Notes: generated from the sequence alone by a model not told the origin. A stretch of DNA of 9,626 bases from an uncultured Oscillibacter sp. (GCF_910587525.1 NZ_CAJULS010000091.1:1-9626), one strand, 5' to 3'. Positions 1-5,957 are shown, counted from the first letter of the stretch. Numbers and translations are program-made.

Positions 1-129
1 CTCACGGGGCAGGATCACGGCTGCGGCGTACACCGGCCCCGCCAGGGGGCCCGCCCCCGCCTCGTCCACTCCACAGAGAAGGTCAAAGCCCTGATTCCAC
101 TGCTGCCGCTCCGGGGTCCACAGGTCCAT
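1..129 (-). CDS. rnhB: Ribonuclease HII, N-terminal fragment (cut by window edge)
   Basis: The first 43 residues of a protein that runs off the left edge. Residues 20-33 read GVDEAGAGPLAGPV, the first active-site block of RNase HII, the enzyme that nicks RNA-DNA hybrids and removes single ribonucleotides from DNA. D22 and E23 correspond to the first two metal-binding acidic residues. The usual GRG triplet after DEA is GAG here, so the arginine is alanine. The ATG at 129-127 is chosen because an AGGAG ribosome binding site lies 9 nt upstream and because about 20 residues before the DEAG block is normal for the family. The start lies 47 nt inside the preceding membrane-protein gene. The gene is last in an operon that also holds rbgA, and the rbgA-rnhB pairing is common in Firmicutes. 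The identification is firm; whether the rest of the protein is intact cannot be seen. Confidence 0.93.
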   Translation of the reverse strand, partial: MDLWTPERQQWNQGFDLLCGVDEAGAGPLAGPVYAAAVILPRE

Positions 130-628
130 CGGCCGTCTCTCCTCTCGTTTTTGCCCGGCGGCGGAGCCAGGCTATATAGGCAGACTGGACCAGACACAGC
201 AGTCCCCCTCCCAGGCAGCCAATGCAGAACACAATCCGTATGCTAATCCTCTGCCCCAGTGCCAGCCACGATAGGGCGCCATACTGGAAAAGCGGCATCA
301 CAAAGGCACCGAGCAGAATTCCCACCCCATCGACAGCTCCGTTTAGACGCTCCCCAAGCAAAAATATGATCGGCATAACCATAGAAAACAGACAGCAGAT
401 CGCCCACCACCATTTCAATTTGCAAAGCAGCTTTCCACTTCCCCAAAAATACAGCAGCACGTTCAGAACCAGTATACTCAGAATCCAGAGCCCCAGGGCA
501 ATCCAGGTCCGGTCCGAGTAGGTATAATAAAATCTCTCAAAAAACGTGACGGCATTTGTGTACAGCTGGAGAACAATCCACATCGCCAGCACCGCAATGG
601 TACAAATCTTTCCTGCCTTTCCACTCAT
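83..628 (-). CDS. Five-TM hydrophobic membrane protein, function unknown
   Basis: A 181-residue protein with about five predicted membrane segments (roughly residues 8-27, 42-61, 73-91, 101-122 and 130-154) and a charged, hydrophilic C-terminal tail of about 25 residues. I do not recognise a family. The ATG at 628 overlaps the stop of the preceding gene as ATGA and has a strong GGAGGAG site, so translation is probably coupled. Its 3' end overlaps rnhB by 47 nt. In layout and in a segment around residues 44-61 (AL, LSILV, YF) it resembles the protein encoded just upstream, suggesting an old tandem duplication. Its middle (about 361-480) is only about 40-45% GC by hand count, against about 70% in rbgA, so it is compositionally unlike its neighbours. 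It may be weakly constrained or acquired. Confidence 0.8.
   Translation of the reverse strand: MSGKAGKICTIAVLAMWIVLQLYTNAVTFFERFYYTYSDRTWIALGLWILSILVLNVLLYFWGSGKLLCKLKWWWAICCLFSMVMPIIFLLGERLNGAVDGVGILLGAFVMPLFQYGALSWLALGQRISIRIVFCIGCLGGGLLCLVQSAYIAWLRRRAKTRGETADGPVDPGAAAVESGL
139..143 (-). promoter_or_regulatory. Ribosome binding site of rnhB inside the upstream gene
   Basis: An AGGAG core within a run of GA repeats, 9 nt before the rnhB ATG. It lies inside the coding region of the upstream membrane protein and supports the 47-nt overlap between the two genes. Confidence 0.7.
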
Positions 629-1164
629 GTTGTCTCCTCCAACTGGGAGTTTTCATCTGCTCGCAAATCCCTGCAGCCCCCTGCCAGACGATACAGCCAC
701 AGGAACCAGACAAGATGGCCCGCACACAGCGCAAATATCACCGCCAGTATGAGAATATCGTTCACCATCACCAGCTCCAGAACAGGAAGCAGATGGACAA
801 AGGGCAGGAGAAGCAGGAACAAGATTACAAGTCCTTTGTCGGCCGCTCCTGTCAGACATATTGCAAGAATAATGGCGGTGACCGCACCGCATACGGCCCA
901 GAATTTTGCCAGCACCCGGCCAGCGGTCCGGCTCCGGGCAAAATACGCCAGTCCGTCAAATACCAGCAAGCTCAGCAGATACGCCGCCGTCAGCGCATAG
1001 CCCTGCCAGCCATAGCTGTGGCCATCGCCGTGGTCAATGGAGTGGACGCCGTTATAGATTGCAGCCCAGACATGAAAAATCACCCAGCTGACACCGGCAA
1101 ACACCATTCGGCCCAAAAGCCGCTCCCGGTGCGGATTCGTATGTTCCACCGGCACCTCCCACAT
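625..1164 (-). CDS. Five-TM membrane protein with His-rich loop, function unknown
   Basis: A 179-residue protein with about five predicted membrane segments (residues 20-38, 56-75, 86-104, 111-129 and 137-157). The first loop, residues 41-53, reads HSIDHGDGHSYGW, a cluster of three histidines and two aspartates that could bind metal; this is speculation. The reading frame stays open far upstream, but the real start is taken as the ATG at 1164. An AGAGGT site lies 8 nt before it, and the upstream gene ends only 2 nt away. The longer version would overlap the whole preceding gene. The stop overlaps the next start as ATGA. The protein resembles the next gene's product in TM spacing and in the TM2 segment (AL, LLSLLV, YF), so the two are possible paralogues. 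No known family is recognised. Confidence 0.8.
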   Translation of the reverse strand: MWEVPVEHTNPHRERLLGRMVFAGVSWVIFHVWAAIYNGVHSIDHGDGHSYGWQGYALTAAYLLSLLVFDGLAYFARSRTAGRVLAKFWAVCGAVTAIILAICLTGAADKGLVILFLLLLPFVHLLPVLELVMVNDILILAVIFALCAGHLVWFLWLYRLAGGCRDLRADENSQLEETT

Positions 1165-1166
1165 GT

Positions 1167-1682
1167 TCACATACCTCTCTGCCCGGTCAACAGCCCCTTT
1201 TTCGCCAGCAGATTCACAAACTCTCCGTAACCCGGAAGGATAGCCCGGACAGGAAAACGCCTCCCGTCCGGAAAGGTAAAGTACCAGCCGTCCAGCAAGA
1301 ACACCGCTCCCCCGGGCTCGATCTCCCGGAGACTGTGCACTGTCACACCGCCGGGGCGAAGATCTCCCCAGCGATAGGAGCGGCGTTCCCGCCGGTTCAG
1401 GACAAAGACCACCATCTCCTCGTCGTAGAGGATGCAGCCTGTGCCCATGAAGAAGATATGGAAGGCAAAATACACCACAAAGGCCCCGAAGAAAGGAACG
1501 CCAAGATAGTAGATCAGCCTCTCCCGGCCCGGAGCCACGCCGATGGACTCCAGCACCGCCGGGTCCGAGGAAACCTGACCTGTGACCAAGGCCCAAACGC
1601 CGTAAATGGTGCAGAGCAGCGCGAAAAGCCACACCAGAACCGACACCGCCAGCATCCAAACGCTGGGACCCACTCGTTTCAT
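1167..1682 (-). CDS. Two-TM membrane protein with small cytoplasmic domain, possibly PH-like
   Basis: A 171-residue protein. Two hydrophobic segments (about residues 8-30 and 57-79) are separated by a short polar loop and followed by a soluble domain of about 90 residues (84-171). The domain is rich in alternating beta-strand-like stretches: ILYDEEMVVFVL, a basic RRERRSYRW turn, AVFLLDGWYFTFPDGRRF, then a C-terminal helix. Two N-terminal TM segments followed by a beta-rich domain is typical of bacterial PH-domain membrane proteins (YcxB/YdbT-like), but that assignment is a shape match, not a recognised motif. The ATG at 1682 overlaps the rbgA stop as ATGA and has a GGGAGGAG site 4 nt upstream, so translation is probably coupled. 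It is the first of three membrane genes placed between rbgA and rnhB. Confidence 0.8.
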   Translation of the reverse strand: MKRVGPSVWMLAVSVLVWLFALLCTIYGVWALVTGQVSSDPAVLESIGVAPGRERLIYYLGVPFFGAFVVYFAFHIFFMGTGCILYDEEMVVFVLNRRERRSYRWGDLRPGGVTVHSLREIEPGGAVFLLDGWYFTFPDGRRFPVRAILPGYGEFVNLLAKKGLLTGQRGM

Positions 1683-2569
1683 GCAGCTCCTCCCTTCTGG
1701 TCAGGCAGCTCCAGAGTGAACCTTCCCAGCCTGCCGCCCCGAAACTCGTCCAGCAGGATTTTCGCCATCCGCTCCGTGTCCACCTCGCCGCCGGAAATCA
1801 GAAAGCCTCGCTTCCGGCCCGCGGCCTCAAGAAGGCGGTAGCCGTAGGCGATGTTGTTCTCCCCCTCCTCCCGCTGCGGCAGAGACGGCAGCTTATACCC
1901 CGCCGTCAGCGCGCCGGGATACCGCTCCCCCAGGTAGGCCATCAGATGGCAGCCCAGGGTCTCCACATCTAGAATGTCATCCTTTACCGCGCCGGTATAG
2001 GCCAGATTCAGCCCCACGCTCTGGTCCTCAAATTTCGGCCAGAGGATGCCCGGGGTGTCCAGCAGCTCCAGCCCCTTGTCAATGGGCACCCACTGCTTGC
2101 TCCGGGTGACGCCGGGGCGGTCCTCGGTCCTGGCCGTCTTCCGGCCCGCCACTTTGTTGATAAAGGTGGACTTGCCCACGTTGGGAATCCCCAGGATCAT
2201 CACCCGAATTATCCGGCCCGCCTGGCCCTTTTCGGCATAGGCCCGAAGCTTGTCCGCCAGCAGCTCCCGCACGGCGGCGGCAAATTTTGCCGTCCCTGCG
2301 CCGCCCTTTGCGTTGGATTCCAGCACGGCATAACCTCTCGCCCGGAAATAGGCAGCCCATCGCCTCGTCGCTTCCGGGTCCGCCTGGTCCACCCGGTTCA
2401 GAACAACAAGCCGGGGCTTCCCCGCTGTCAGCTGGTCCACATCCGGATTCCGGCTGGAAACAGGGATGCGGGCGTCCAGAATCTCACACACTGCGTCCAC
2501 ATTTTTCAGCTGTTCGGCGATCATTCGCCGGGTCTTGGTCATATGGCCGGGATACCACTGGATATTCAC
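1679..2569 (-). CDS. rbgA: Ribosome biogenesis GTPase RbgA (YlqF)
   Basis: A 296-residue circularly permuted GTPase that acts late in assembly of the 50S ribosomal subunit. The motifs appear in permuted order: G4 as NRVD (58-61), G1/P-loop GIPNVGKS (127-134), G2 around PGVT (152-155), then G3 DTPG (171-174). The N-terminus, WYPGHM, carries H9, the histidine implicated in GTP hydrolysis by B. subtilis RbgA. G4 has Arg where NKxD normally has Lys, a mild substitution. A C-terminal RNA-binding domain of about 100 residues follows. Length is normal for the family. The start is a GTG at 2569, overlapping the signal peptidase stop by 4 nt, with only a weak GGGGTG site; coupling to the upstream gene probably drives translation. 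The next gene overlaps its stop by 4 nt. Identification is very secure. Confidence 0.97.
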   Translation of the reverse strand: MNIQWYPGHMTKTRRMIAEQLKNVDAVCEILDARIPVSSRNPDVDQLTAGKPRLVVLNRVDQADPEATRRWAAYFRARGYAVLESNAKGGAGTAKFAAAVRELLADKLRAYAEKGQAGRIIRVMILGIPNVGKSTFINKVAGRKTARTEDRPGVTRSKQWVPIDKGLELLDTPGILWPKFEDQSVGLNLAYTGAVKDDILDVETLGCHLMAYLGERYPGALTAGYKLPSLPQREEGENNIAYGYRLLEAAGRKRGFLISGGEVDTERMAKILLDEFRGGRLGRFTLELPDQKGGAA

Positions 2570-3171
2570 ACAATCACCCCGATCCGGTGGAAATCCCGTT
2601 TCAGCGTCTCCTCATCCGGCCCCGGGAAGGCCACCACCACCGCCCTGCCGATAACATAGCGGGTGTCCACCGTACCCAGGTTGGAATCCCGGCTGTCGCT
2701 AGAGCGGTTGCGATTGTCGCCCATAACGAAGATGTGGCCGTCCGGCACCGTCAGGGGGAACTCCGTCCCCTCCTCCAGGAAGGTCAGCTCATTGATATAG
2801 TCCTCCTGCAGAGGCTCGCCCTCCACGTAGACCGTGCCGCTGTCAAAGTCGATGTCTACCGTCTGGCCCGCTGTGGCGATGACCCGCTTGACAATGGGGT
2901 CTTTCAAAAAGGTGTCCTTCCGCAGCACCACCACATCGCCGTACTTGTAGTCGTGGTACAGCACGGAGTTCAGCACCAGCATCCGGTCCCCGTCCTGCAG
3001 TGTAGGCAGCATGGAGTGCCCGTCCACGCCGATCAGCCGCGCCACAAAGGTGAACAGCACCACCACTGCCAGCACGGAGCACACCAGCGCCTGCACCCAC
3101 TCGTAAGACTCCTTACCGTCGGACTTTTTTTCCTCCTGCTGGCTCTCCAGCTTTTCTGTATTTTCTTCCAT
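2566..3171 (-). CDS. lepB: Signal peptidase I, second tandem copy
   Basis: A 201-residue membrane-bound serine protease that removes signal peptides from exported proteins. A charged N-terminal tail (1-24) precedes one membrane anchor (about 26-47). The catalytic Ser53 follows in GHSMLPTL and the catalytic Lys95 in IVKRV. The conserved GDNRNRSSDSR block lies in the C-terminal half. This is the short SipS-type form of Firmicutes. The frame remains open for 14 more residues upstream, but the ATG at 3171 is preferred because AGGAGG lies 10 nt before it and the upstream paralogue ends just 5 nt away. The stop overlaps the GTG of rbgA. All catalytic motifs match consensus, so this is probably the housekeeping enzyme of the pair. 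Confidence 0.95.
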   Translation of the reverse strand: MEENTEKLESQQEEKKSDGKESYEWVQALVCSVLAVVVLFTFVARLIGVDGHSMLPTLQDGDRMLVLNSVLYHDYKYGDVVVLRKDTFLKDPIVKRVIATAGQTVDIDFDSGTVYVEGEPLQEDYINELTFLEEGTEFPLTVPDGHIFVMGDNRNRSSDSRDSNLGTVDTRYVIGRAVVVAFPGPDEETLKRDFHRIGVIV

Positions 3172-3176
3172 GGTTC

Positions 3177-3770
3177 TCAATCCTCCTGGTTTAACATTCC
3201 CATCCGGGACCAATTCCGCTCTTTGGTCTCCTCCGCCGCTCCCGGTACCGCCAGGTAAAACGCCCGGCCAATGACACCGCGGATGTCCACCGGTCCCAGC
3301 GCCGGGTTCCGGCTGTCGTCGCTTCCGTTGCGGTTGTCGCCCATGACAAAGACACAGCCCTCCGGCACCGTCAGGGGAAACTCCGTCCCCTCGTCCGTGA
3401 AGGTGGGCTCCCGAGTGTAGGGCTCCTCCAGCGCCGCGCCGTCCACATAGACAGTCCCAAGGGCAAAGTCGATATCCACCGTCTGGCCCGCCGCGGCGAC
3501 GACCCGTTTTACGATGGGATTTCCCTCATGAAAGCCCGGCTTGCACAAAATCACAATGTCCCCCGGGACATAGTCTCCGCAGAGCCAGCCGTCCAGCACC
3601 AGCAGCAGATCGCCATCCTGCAGGGTCTCCCGCATCGACCCGCCGGACACGCCAATGATCCGGACAGCGAATGTAAAGAGCACCACTACCGCCAACACGG
3701 AGCACACCAGCGCCTGCGCCCACTCGTACAATTCCTGGCCCGGCATCCGGCCCCTTGTTCTCTTTCCCAT
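3177..3770 (-). CDS. lepB: Signal peptidase I, first tandem copy, divergent active-site box
   Basis: A 197-residue type I signal peptidase paralogue, first gene of the operon. It has a basic N-terminus, one membrane anchor (about 19-40), catalytic Ser45 in GGSMRETL, catalytic Lys88 in IVKRV, and GDNRNGSDDSR near the C-terminus. The catalytic dyad is present. The usual SMxPTL box reads SMRETL, replacing the conserved proline with glutamate next to the active serine, so its substrate preference may differ. The anchor is almost identical to that of the downstream copy, and blocks such as GQTVDIDF, GTVYV and GTEFPLTVP are shared, which indicates tandem duplication. The ATG at 3770 is preferred because a GGGAG site lies 8 nt upstream; an in-frame Met 19 codons earlier would overlap the -10 region of the promoter. 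Confidence 0.93.
   Translation of the reverse strand: MGKRTRGRMPGQELYEWAQALVCSVLAVVVLFTFAVRIIGVSGGSMRETLQDGDLLLVLDGWLCGDYVPGDIVILCKPGFHEGNPIVKRVVAAAGQTVDIDFALGTVYVDGAALEEPYTREPTFTDEGTEFPLTVPEGCVFVMGDNRNGSDDSRNPALGPVDIRGVIGRAFYLAVPGAAEETKERNWSRMGMLNQED
3182..3187 (-). promoter_or_regulatory. Ribosome binding site fixing the start of the second signal peptidase
   Basis: A perfect AGGAGG lies within the last codons of the upstream signal peptidase, 10 nt before the ATG at 3171. It favours that start over the in-frame Met 14 codons further upstream. Confidence 0.75.
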
Positions 3771-3800
3771 CGGCAAAGCTCCCAATTCGTTAATTTTTAT

Positions 3801-3829
3801 AGTATAGCAAAAAATCCTTGACTTCACAA
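3801..3829 (-). promoter_or_regulatory. Sigma-A-type promoter of the lepB-lepB-rbgA-rnhB operon
   Basis: TTGTGA (3824-3829), a 17-nt spacer, then TATACT (3801-3806). The -10 is preceded by TGC, giving an extended -10 element. It lies just after the rplS terminator and about 30 nt before the first signal peptidase start, so transcription should begin near 3794. It is the only evident vegetative promoter for the seven-gene block down to rnhB. Confidence 0.75.
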
Positions 3830-3840
3830 GCCCATGACAA

Positions 3841-3868
3841 GAAAAAAGAGAGGCCGCAGCCTCTCTTT
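3841..3868 (-). terminator. Rho-independent terminator of rplS
   Basis: A perfect 10-bp stem (3845-3854 with 3859-3868) and a 4-nt loop, followed on the minus strand by six T residues. It begins 9 nt after the rplS stop codon and separates rplS from the signal peptidase operon. Confidence 0.93.
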
Positions 3869-3877
3869 ATCTCCGGA

Positions 3878-4219
3878 TCAAAGCTTCTCCTTGACCTTGG
3901 CGCTCTTGCCCACGCGGCCACGCAGATAGTACAGCTTGGCCCGGCGGACCTTACCGTTGCGGACGATCTGAATGGTATCGATAGAGGGAGAGTGCACAGG
4001 GAACACCTTCTCCACGCCCACGCCGTAGGAGATACGGCGGACGGTGATGGTCTCCTCAATGCCGCCGTGCTTCTTAGCAATGACAGTACCCTCGAAAACC
4101 TGGATACGCTCGCGGGAGCCCTCCTTGACTTTCACGTGGACACGTACAGTGTCGCCGATTTTGACGGTGGGTACTTCGCGGGCCAGGGTTTCTTTGTTCA
4201 GTTCCTTAATGAGATCCAT
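3878..4219 (-). CDS. rplS: Large-subunit ribosomal protein bL19
   Basis: A 113-residue ribosomal protein at the interface of the 30S and 50S subunits. The sequence is typical throughout: MDLIKELNKE at the start, GDTVRVHVKVKEG and RIQVFEGTVIAKK in the central beta domain, and the family signature RRAKLYYLRGRVGKSA near the C-terminus. Length is normal. The open frame extends 34 codons further upstream, but the ATG at 4219 matches the conserved N-terminus and is preceded by an AGGAGGAG site, so the extension is leader RNA. The gene has its own promoter, a leader of about 95 nt with a strong hairpin, and a strong terminator, so it is probably a single-gene unit. Confidence 0.98.
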   Translation of the reverse strand: MDLIKELNKETLAREVPTVKIGDTVRVHVKVKEGSRERIQVFEGTVIAKKHGGIEETITVRRISYGVGVEKVFPVHSPSIDTIQIVRNGKVRRAKLYYLRGRVGKSAKVKEKL

Positions 4220-4259
4220 GGATTGACTCCTCCTAAAATATAGGCGTTCATGCCGCTTT

Positions 4260-4294
4260 CCATGGGCGCCGGAACATATCTCACCGGCCCACGG
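4260..4294 (-). promoter_or_regulatory. Hairpin in the rplS leader, candidate autoregulatory element
   Basis: In the minus-strand RNA, 4294-4287 pairs with 4267-4260 over 8 bp, including one G-U pair that would be a mismatch in plus-strand RNA. After a 2-nt bulge a further 3 bp (CGG/CCG) closes an 11-nt loop. It sits between the rplS promoter and the ribosome binding site. Ribosomal protein leaders, including a known L19 leader in some Firmicutes, regulate their own genes. I did not verify a match to that family. Confidence 0.4.
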
Positions 4295-4321
4295 CAGAGG
4301 ACCACCCTTTGTAGCCTGCAT

Positions 4322-4350
4322 AGGATATCACATCCAGCGACAAAATGCAA
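4322..4350 (-). promoter_or_regulatory. Promoter of rplS
   Basis: TTGCAT (4345-4350), a 17-nt spacer, then TATCCT (4322-4327), with TGA just before the -10 (extended -10). The start would be near 4315, giving a leader of about 95 nt. It lies just beyond the stop of the M50 protease gene; no terminator is visible between them. Confidence 0.65.
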
Positions 4351-4365
4351 GAACTTTTTTACAGA

Positions 4366-4977
4366 TCAGGAATTTTTCAACCCCCCCAACCACAGCTCCC
4401 GCCCTGCCGCCGCCAGCAGGCCCGCCGCCGCAGGCAGCAGCCACAGACTGCCCCCCGTTCGGACCATTACCCAGACCAGCGACGCTGCCAGAATCAGCGA
4501 CGCGCCTCCCCCCGCCCACCGGACAGCCTTCTCACCCTCCGCAGGCCCGGCGGCCCAGGCAGTCAGCAGATACAGGGCCCGCCCACCATCTAGGGGGCGC
4601 ACAGGAAGCAGGTTAAAGGCGCACAGCACCAGATTCGCGCCGCTGAACACTGCCCACCGTGTTCCTCCCAGCAGCGTCAGCAATGCGGCACACAGGAGAT
4701 TTGCCCCTGGTCCTGCCAACACCGCCGCCAGCTCGCCGGGGTAAGAGAGGCCTCTCCTGTCCGCCGCCAGCTCCGCGCCAAAAATACCGATCTTCAGCCC
4801 GTTAATAGGCGCACTCAGCAGCCACAGCACCAGACAGTGCCCCAGCTCGTGGACGGCGGCGGCCCCCAGCACAGTCCCCAGCAGCTCCCAGCCGTTATCC
4901 AGAGCAAACCAGGCCGTCAGCAGACAAAACCCTGGTGAAACGCGGATGCGGTTCGGCAGGTCACACAGCCGCCACAT
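4366..4977 (-). CDS. M50 intramembrane metalloprotease, SpoIVFB-like
   Basis: A 203-residue, very hydrophobic site-2-protease family member. The zinc site HELGH lies at residues 43-47 in a membrane segment. The second motif, NLLPVRPLDGGR, lies at 122-133 with N122, P125 and D130, the third zinc ligand. AGPGANL at 88-94 is also typical. In B. subtilis SpoIVFB cuts pro-sigma-K in the membrane around the forespore. The role is inferred here from the family and from the adjacent M23 protein. B. subtilis SpoIVFB is about 290 residues and ends in a CBS domain; this protein ends soon after its last membrane segments, so that domain is absent. The ATG at 4977 overlaps the upstream gene by 17 nt and has no clear ribosome binding site, so translation probably relies on coupling. 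The protease assignment is firm; the sporulation role is probable. Confidence 0.9.
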   Translation of the reverse strand: MWRLCDLPNRIRVSPGFCLLTAWFALDNGWELLGTVLGAAAVHELGHCLVLWLLSAPINGLKIGIFGAELAADRRGLSYPGELAAVLAGPGANLLCAALLTLLGGTRWAVFSGANLVLCAFNLLPVRPLDGGRALYLLTAWAAGPAEGEKAVRWAGGGASLILAASLVWVMVRTGGSLWLLPAAAGLLAAAGRELWLGGLKNS

Positions 4978-5929
4978 AGTAAATTGGGTTTAAGTACACG
5001 CCGTTTCGCTGGAGCTCGAAATGCAGATGGGGCCCGGTGGCCGCGCCGGTCTCCCCCACCTCCGCGATCTTCTGCCCCTTATACACTGCCGTGCCGGAGG
5101 CGGCCGTCACCCGGCTGCAGTGAGCGTACAGTGTGGAGTATCCTCCTTCATGGGCCACAATACAGTACCTCCCATAACTGCTGCTCTCCCCCACTGCCGT
5201 CACGGTGCCGTCGGCAAAGCAGCCGATCTCTGTGCCGGTCTCTGCCGCCAGGTCCACGCCGTAGTGGAAACGCTCCTCTCCCTCCACCGGATGCTCCCGG
5301 TACCCAAAGTTGGAACTCAAGGCCCCAGCAAGCGGAGCACAGTAGTCAAAATCCAGGATTGCCTGTTCCAGGCTGACATTGCTGGGCAGGTTCTGGTCGG
5401 AATAGAGTACATAGGCCAGCGCGGCCGCCTCCGTCCGCCCCTGGCCATCGGAGAGCTGTTCCTGAACGCCGCCCCCGGTTTCCGCCGCCGGTTTCTCTGT
5501 ATCCCGGTAGGCCCGCAGGGTATCCATGGCCGCTGGAAGCTCCCCCAGCGCGGCAGTCTCCAGCACCTCTCCGGGCTCCTCCGGATGAAATACCGCCCGG
5601 TACACATCCCGGGCCGCGCCGCCCACATCAGACTCCCCTGCAAAAGCTCTGCCCACGGCGGAAAATACCGCCCGCACATCCACATTCTGCTCCATAGGGC
5701 CTGTCAAAAACCGGTCGATCTGGGCCATTCTTCCCGGCAGCAGCAGCTTCACCGCCACCAGCAGGACAAATATGCCCCCGCAGGCCACCAGCTGGATCAG
5801 GCGGCGGCGCTCTCCAGCGCTCAGGAACTCCTGTTTCCGCCGGACCGCCTGCCGCGCGCCGCCCCGGCTCCGTCTCCGCCGCTCCGCCGCAATGGTGCCG
5901 ATCCTCCGTCCCGCCTGCCTTGAGGTCAT
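4961..5929 (-). CDS. Membrane-anchored M23 peptidase, SpoIVFA-like
   Basis: A 322-residue protein. A long arginine-rich cytoplasmic N-terminus (1-43) leads to one membrane segment (about 44-64), a linker of about 140 residues, and a C-terminal LytM/M23 domain (about 205-322). The zinc and catalytic residues look complete: H222 and D226 in HYGVD, H270 in LYAH, and H301 and H303 in HLHFEL. In B. subtilis SpoIVFA has this layout and holds the SpoIVFB protease inactive until a forespore signal arrives. Its gene likewise directly precedes spoIVFB. With the M23 site intact, peptidoglycan cleavage is possible. The ATG at 5929 has an AAGGAGG site; the open frame continues 37 codons upstream but would include the promoter. 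The stop overlaps the M50 gene by 17 nt. SpoIIQ or a generic endopeptidase are alternatives, made less likely by the partner gene. Confidence 0.85.
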   Translation of the reverse strand: MTSRQAGRRIGTIAAERRRRSRGGARQAVRRKQEFLSAGERRRLIQLVACGGIFVLLVAVKLLLPGRMAQIDRFLTGPMEQNVDVRAVFSAVGRAFAGESDVGGAARDVYRAVFHPEEPGEVLETAALGELPAAMDTLRAYRDTEKPAAETGGGVQEQLSDGQGRTEAAALAYVLYSDQNLPSNVSLEQAILDFDYCAPLAGALSSNFGYREHPVEGEERFHYGVDLAAETGTEIGCFADGTVTAVGESSSYGRYCIVAHEGGYSTLYAHCSRVTAASGTAVYKGQKIAEVGETGAATGPHLHFELQRNGVYLNPIYYVAAV

Positions 5930-5957
5930 GGCCGTCCCCTCCTTTTCATTCTTAAAA

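Noticed and set aside
1165..1659. Upstream extension of the five-TM protein frame to 344 residues.
   Set aside because: The added part overlaps the whole preceding gene in another frame and is Gly/Arg-rich nonsense; the ATG at 1164 has a good ribosome binding site.
2287..3258. Long plus-strand open frame of 323 codons across rbgA and signal peptidase.
   Set aside because: It is antisense to two clearly conserved genes, rich in Pro/His/Arg as expected for a GC-rich shadow frame, and has no recognisable motif.
4220..4321. N-terminal extension of L19 by 34 residues.
   Set aside because: MDLIKEL is the conserved start with AGGAGGAG before it; the extension is leader RNA between promoter and gene.
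5021..5923. Plus-strand open frame of 300 codons opposite the M23 gene.
   Set aside because: It is a shadow of the M23 coding sequence, with low-complexity composition and no domain.
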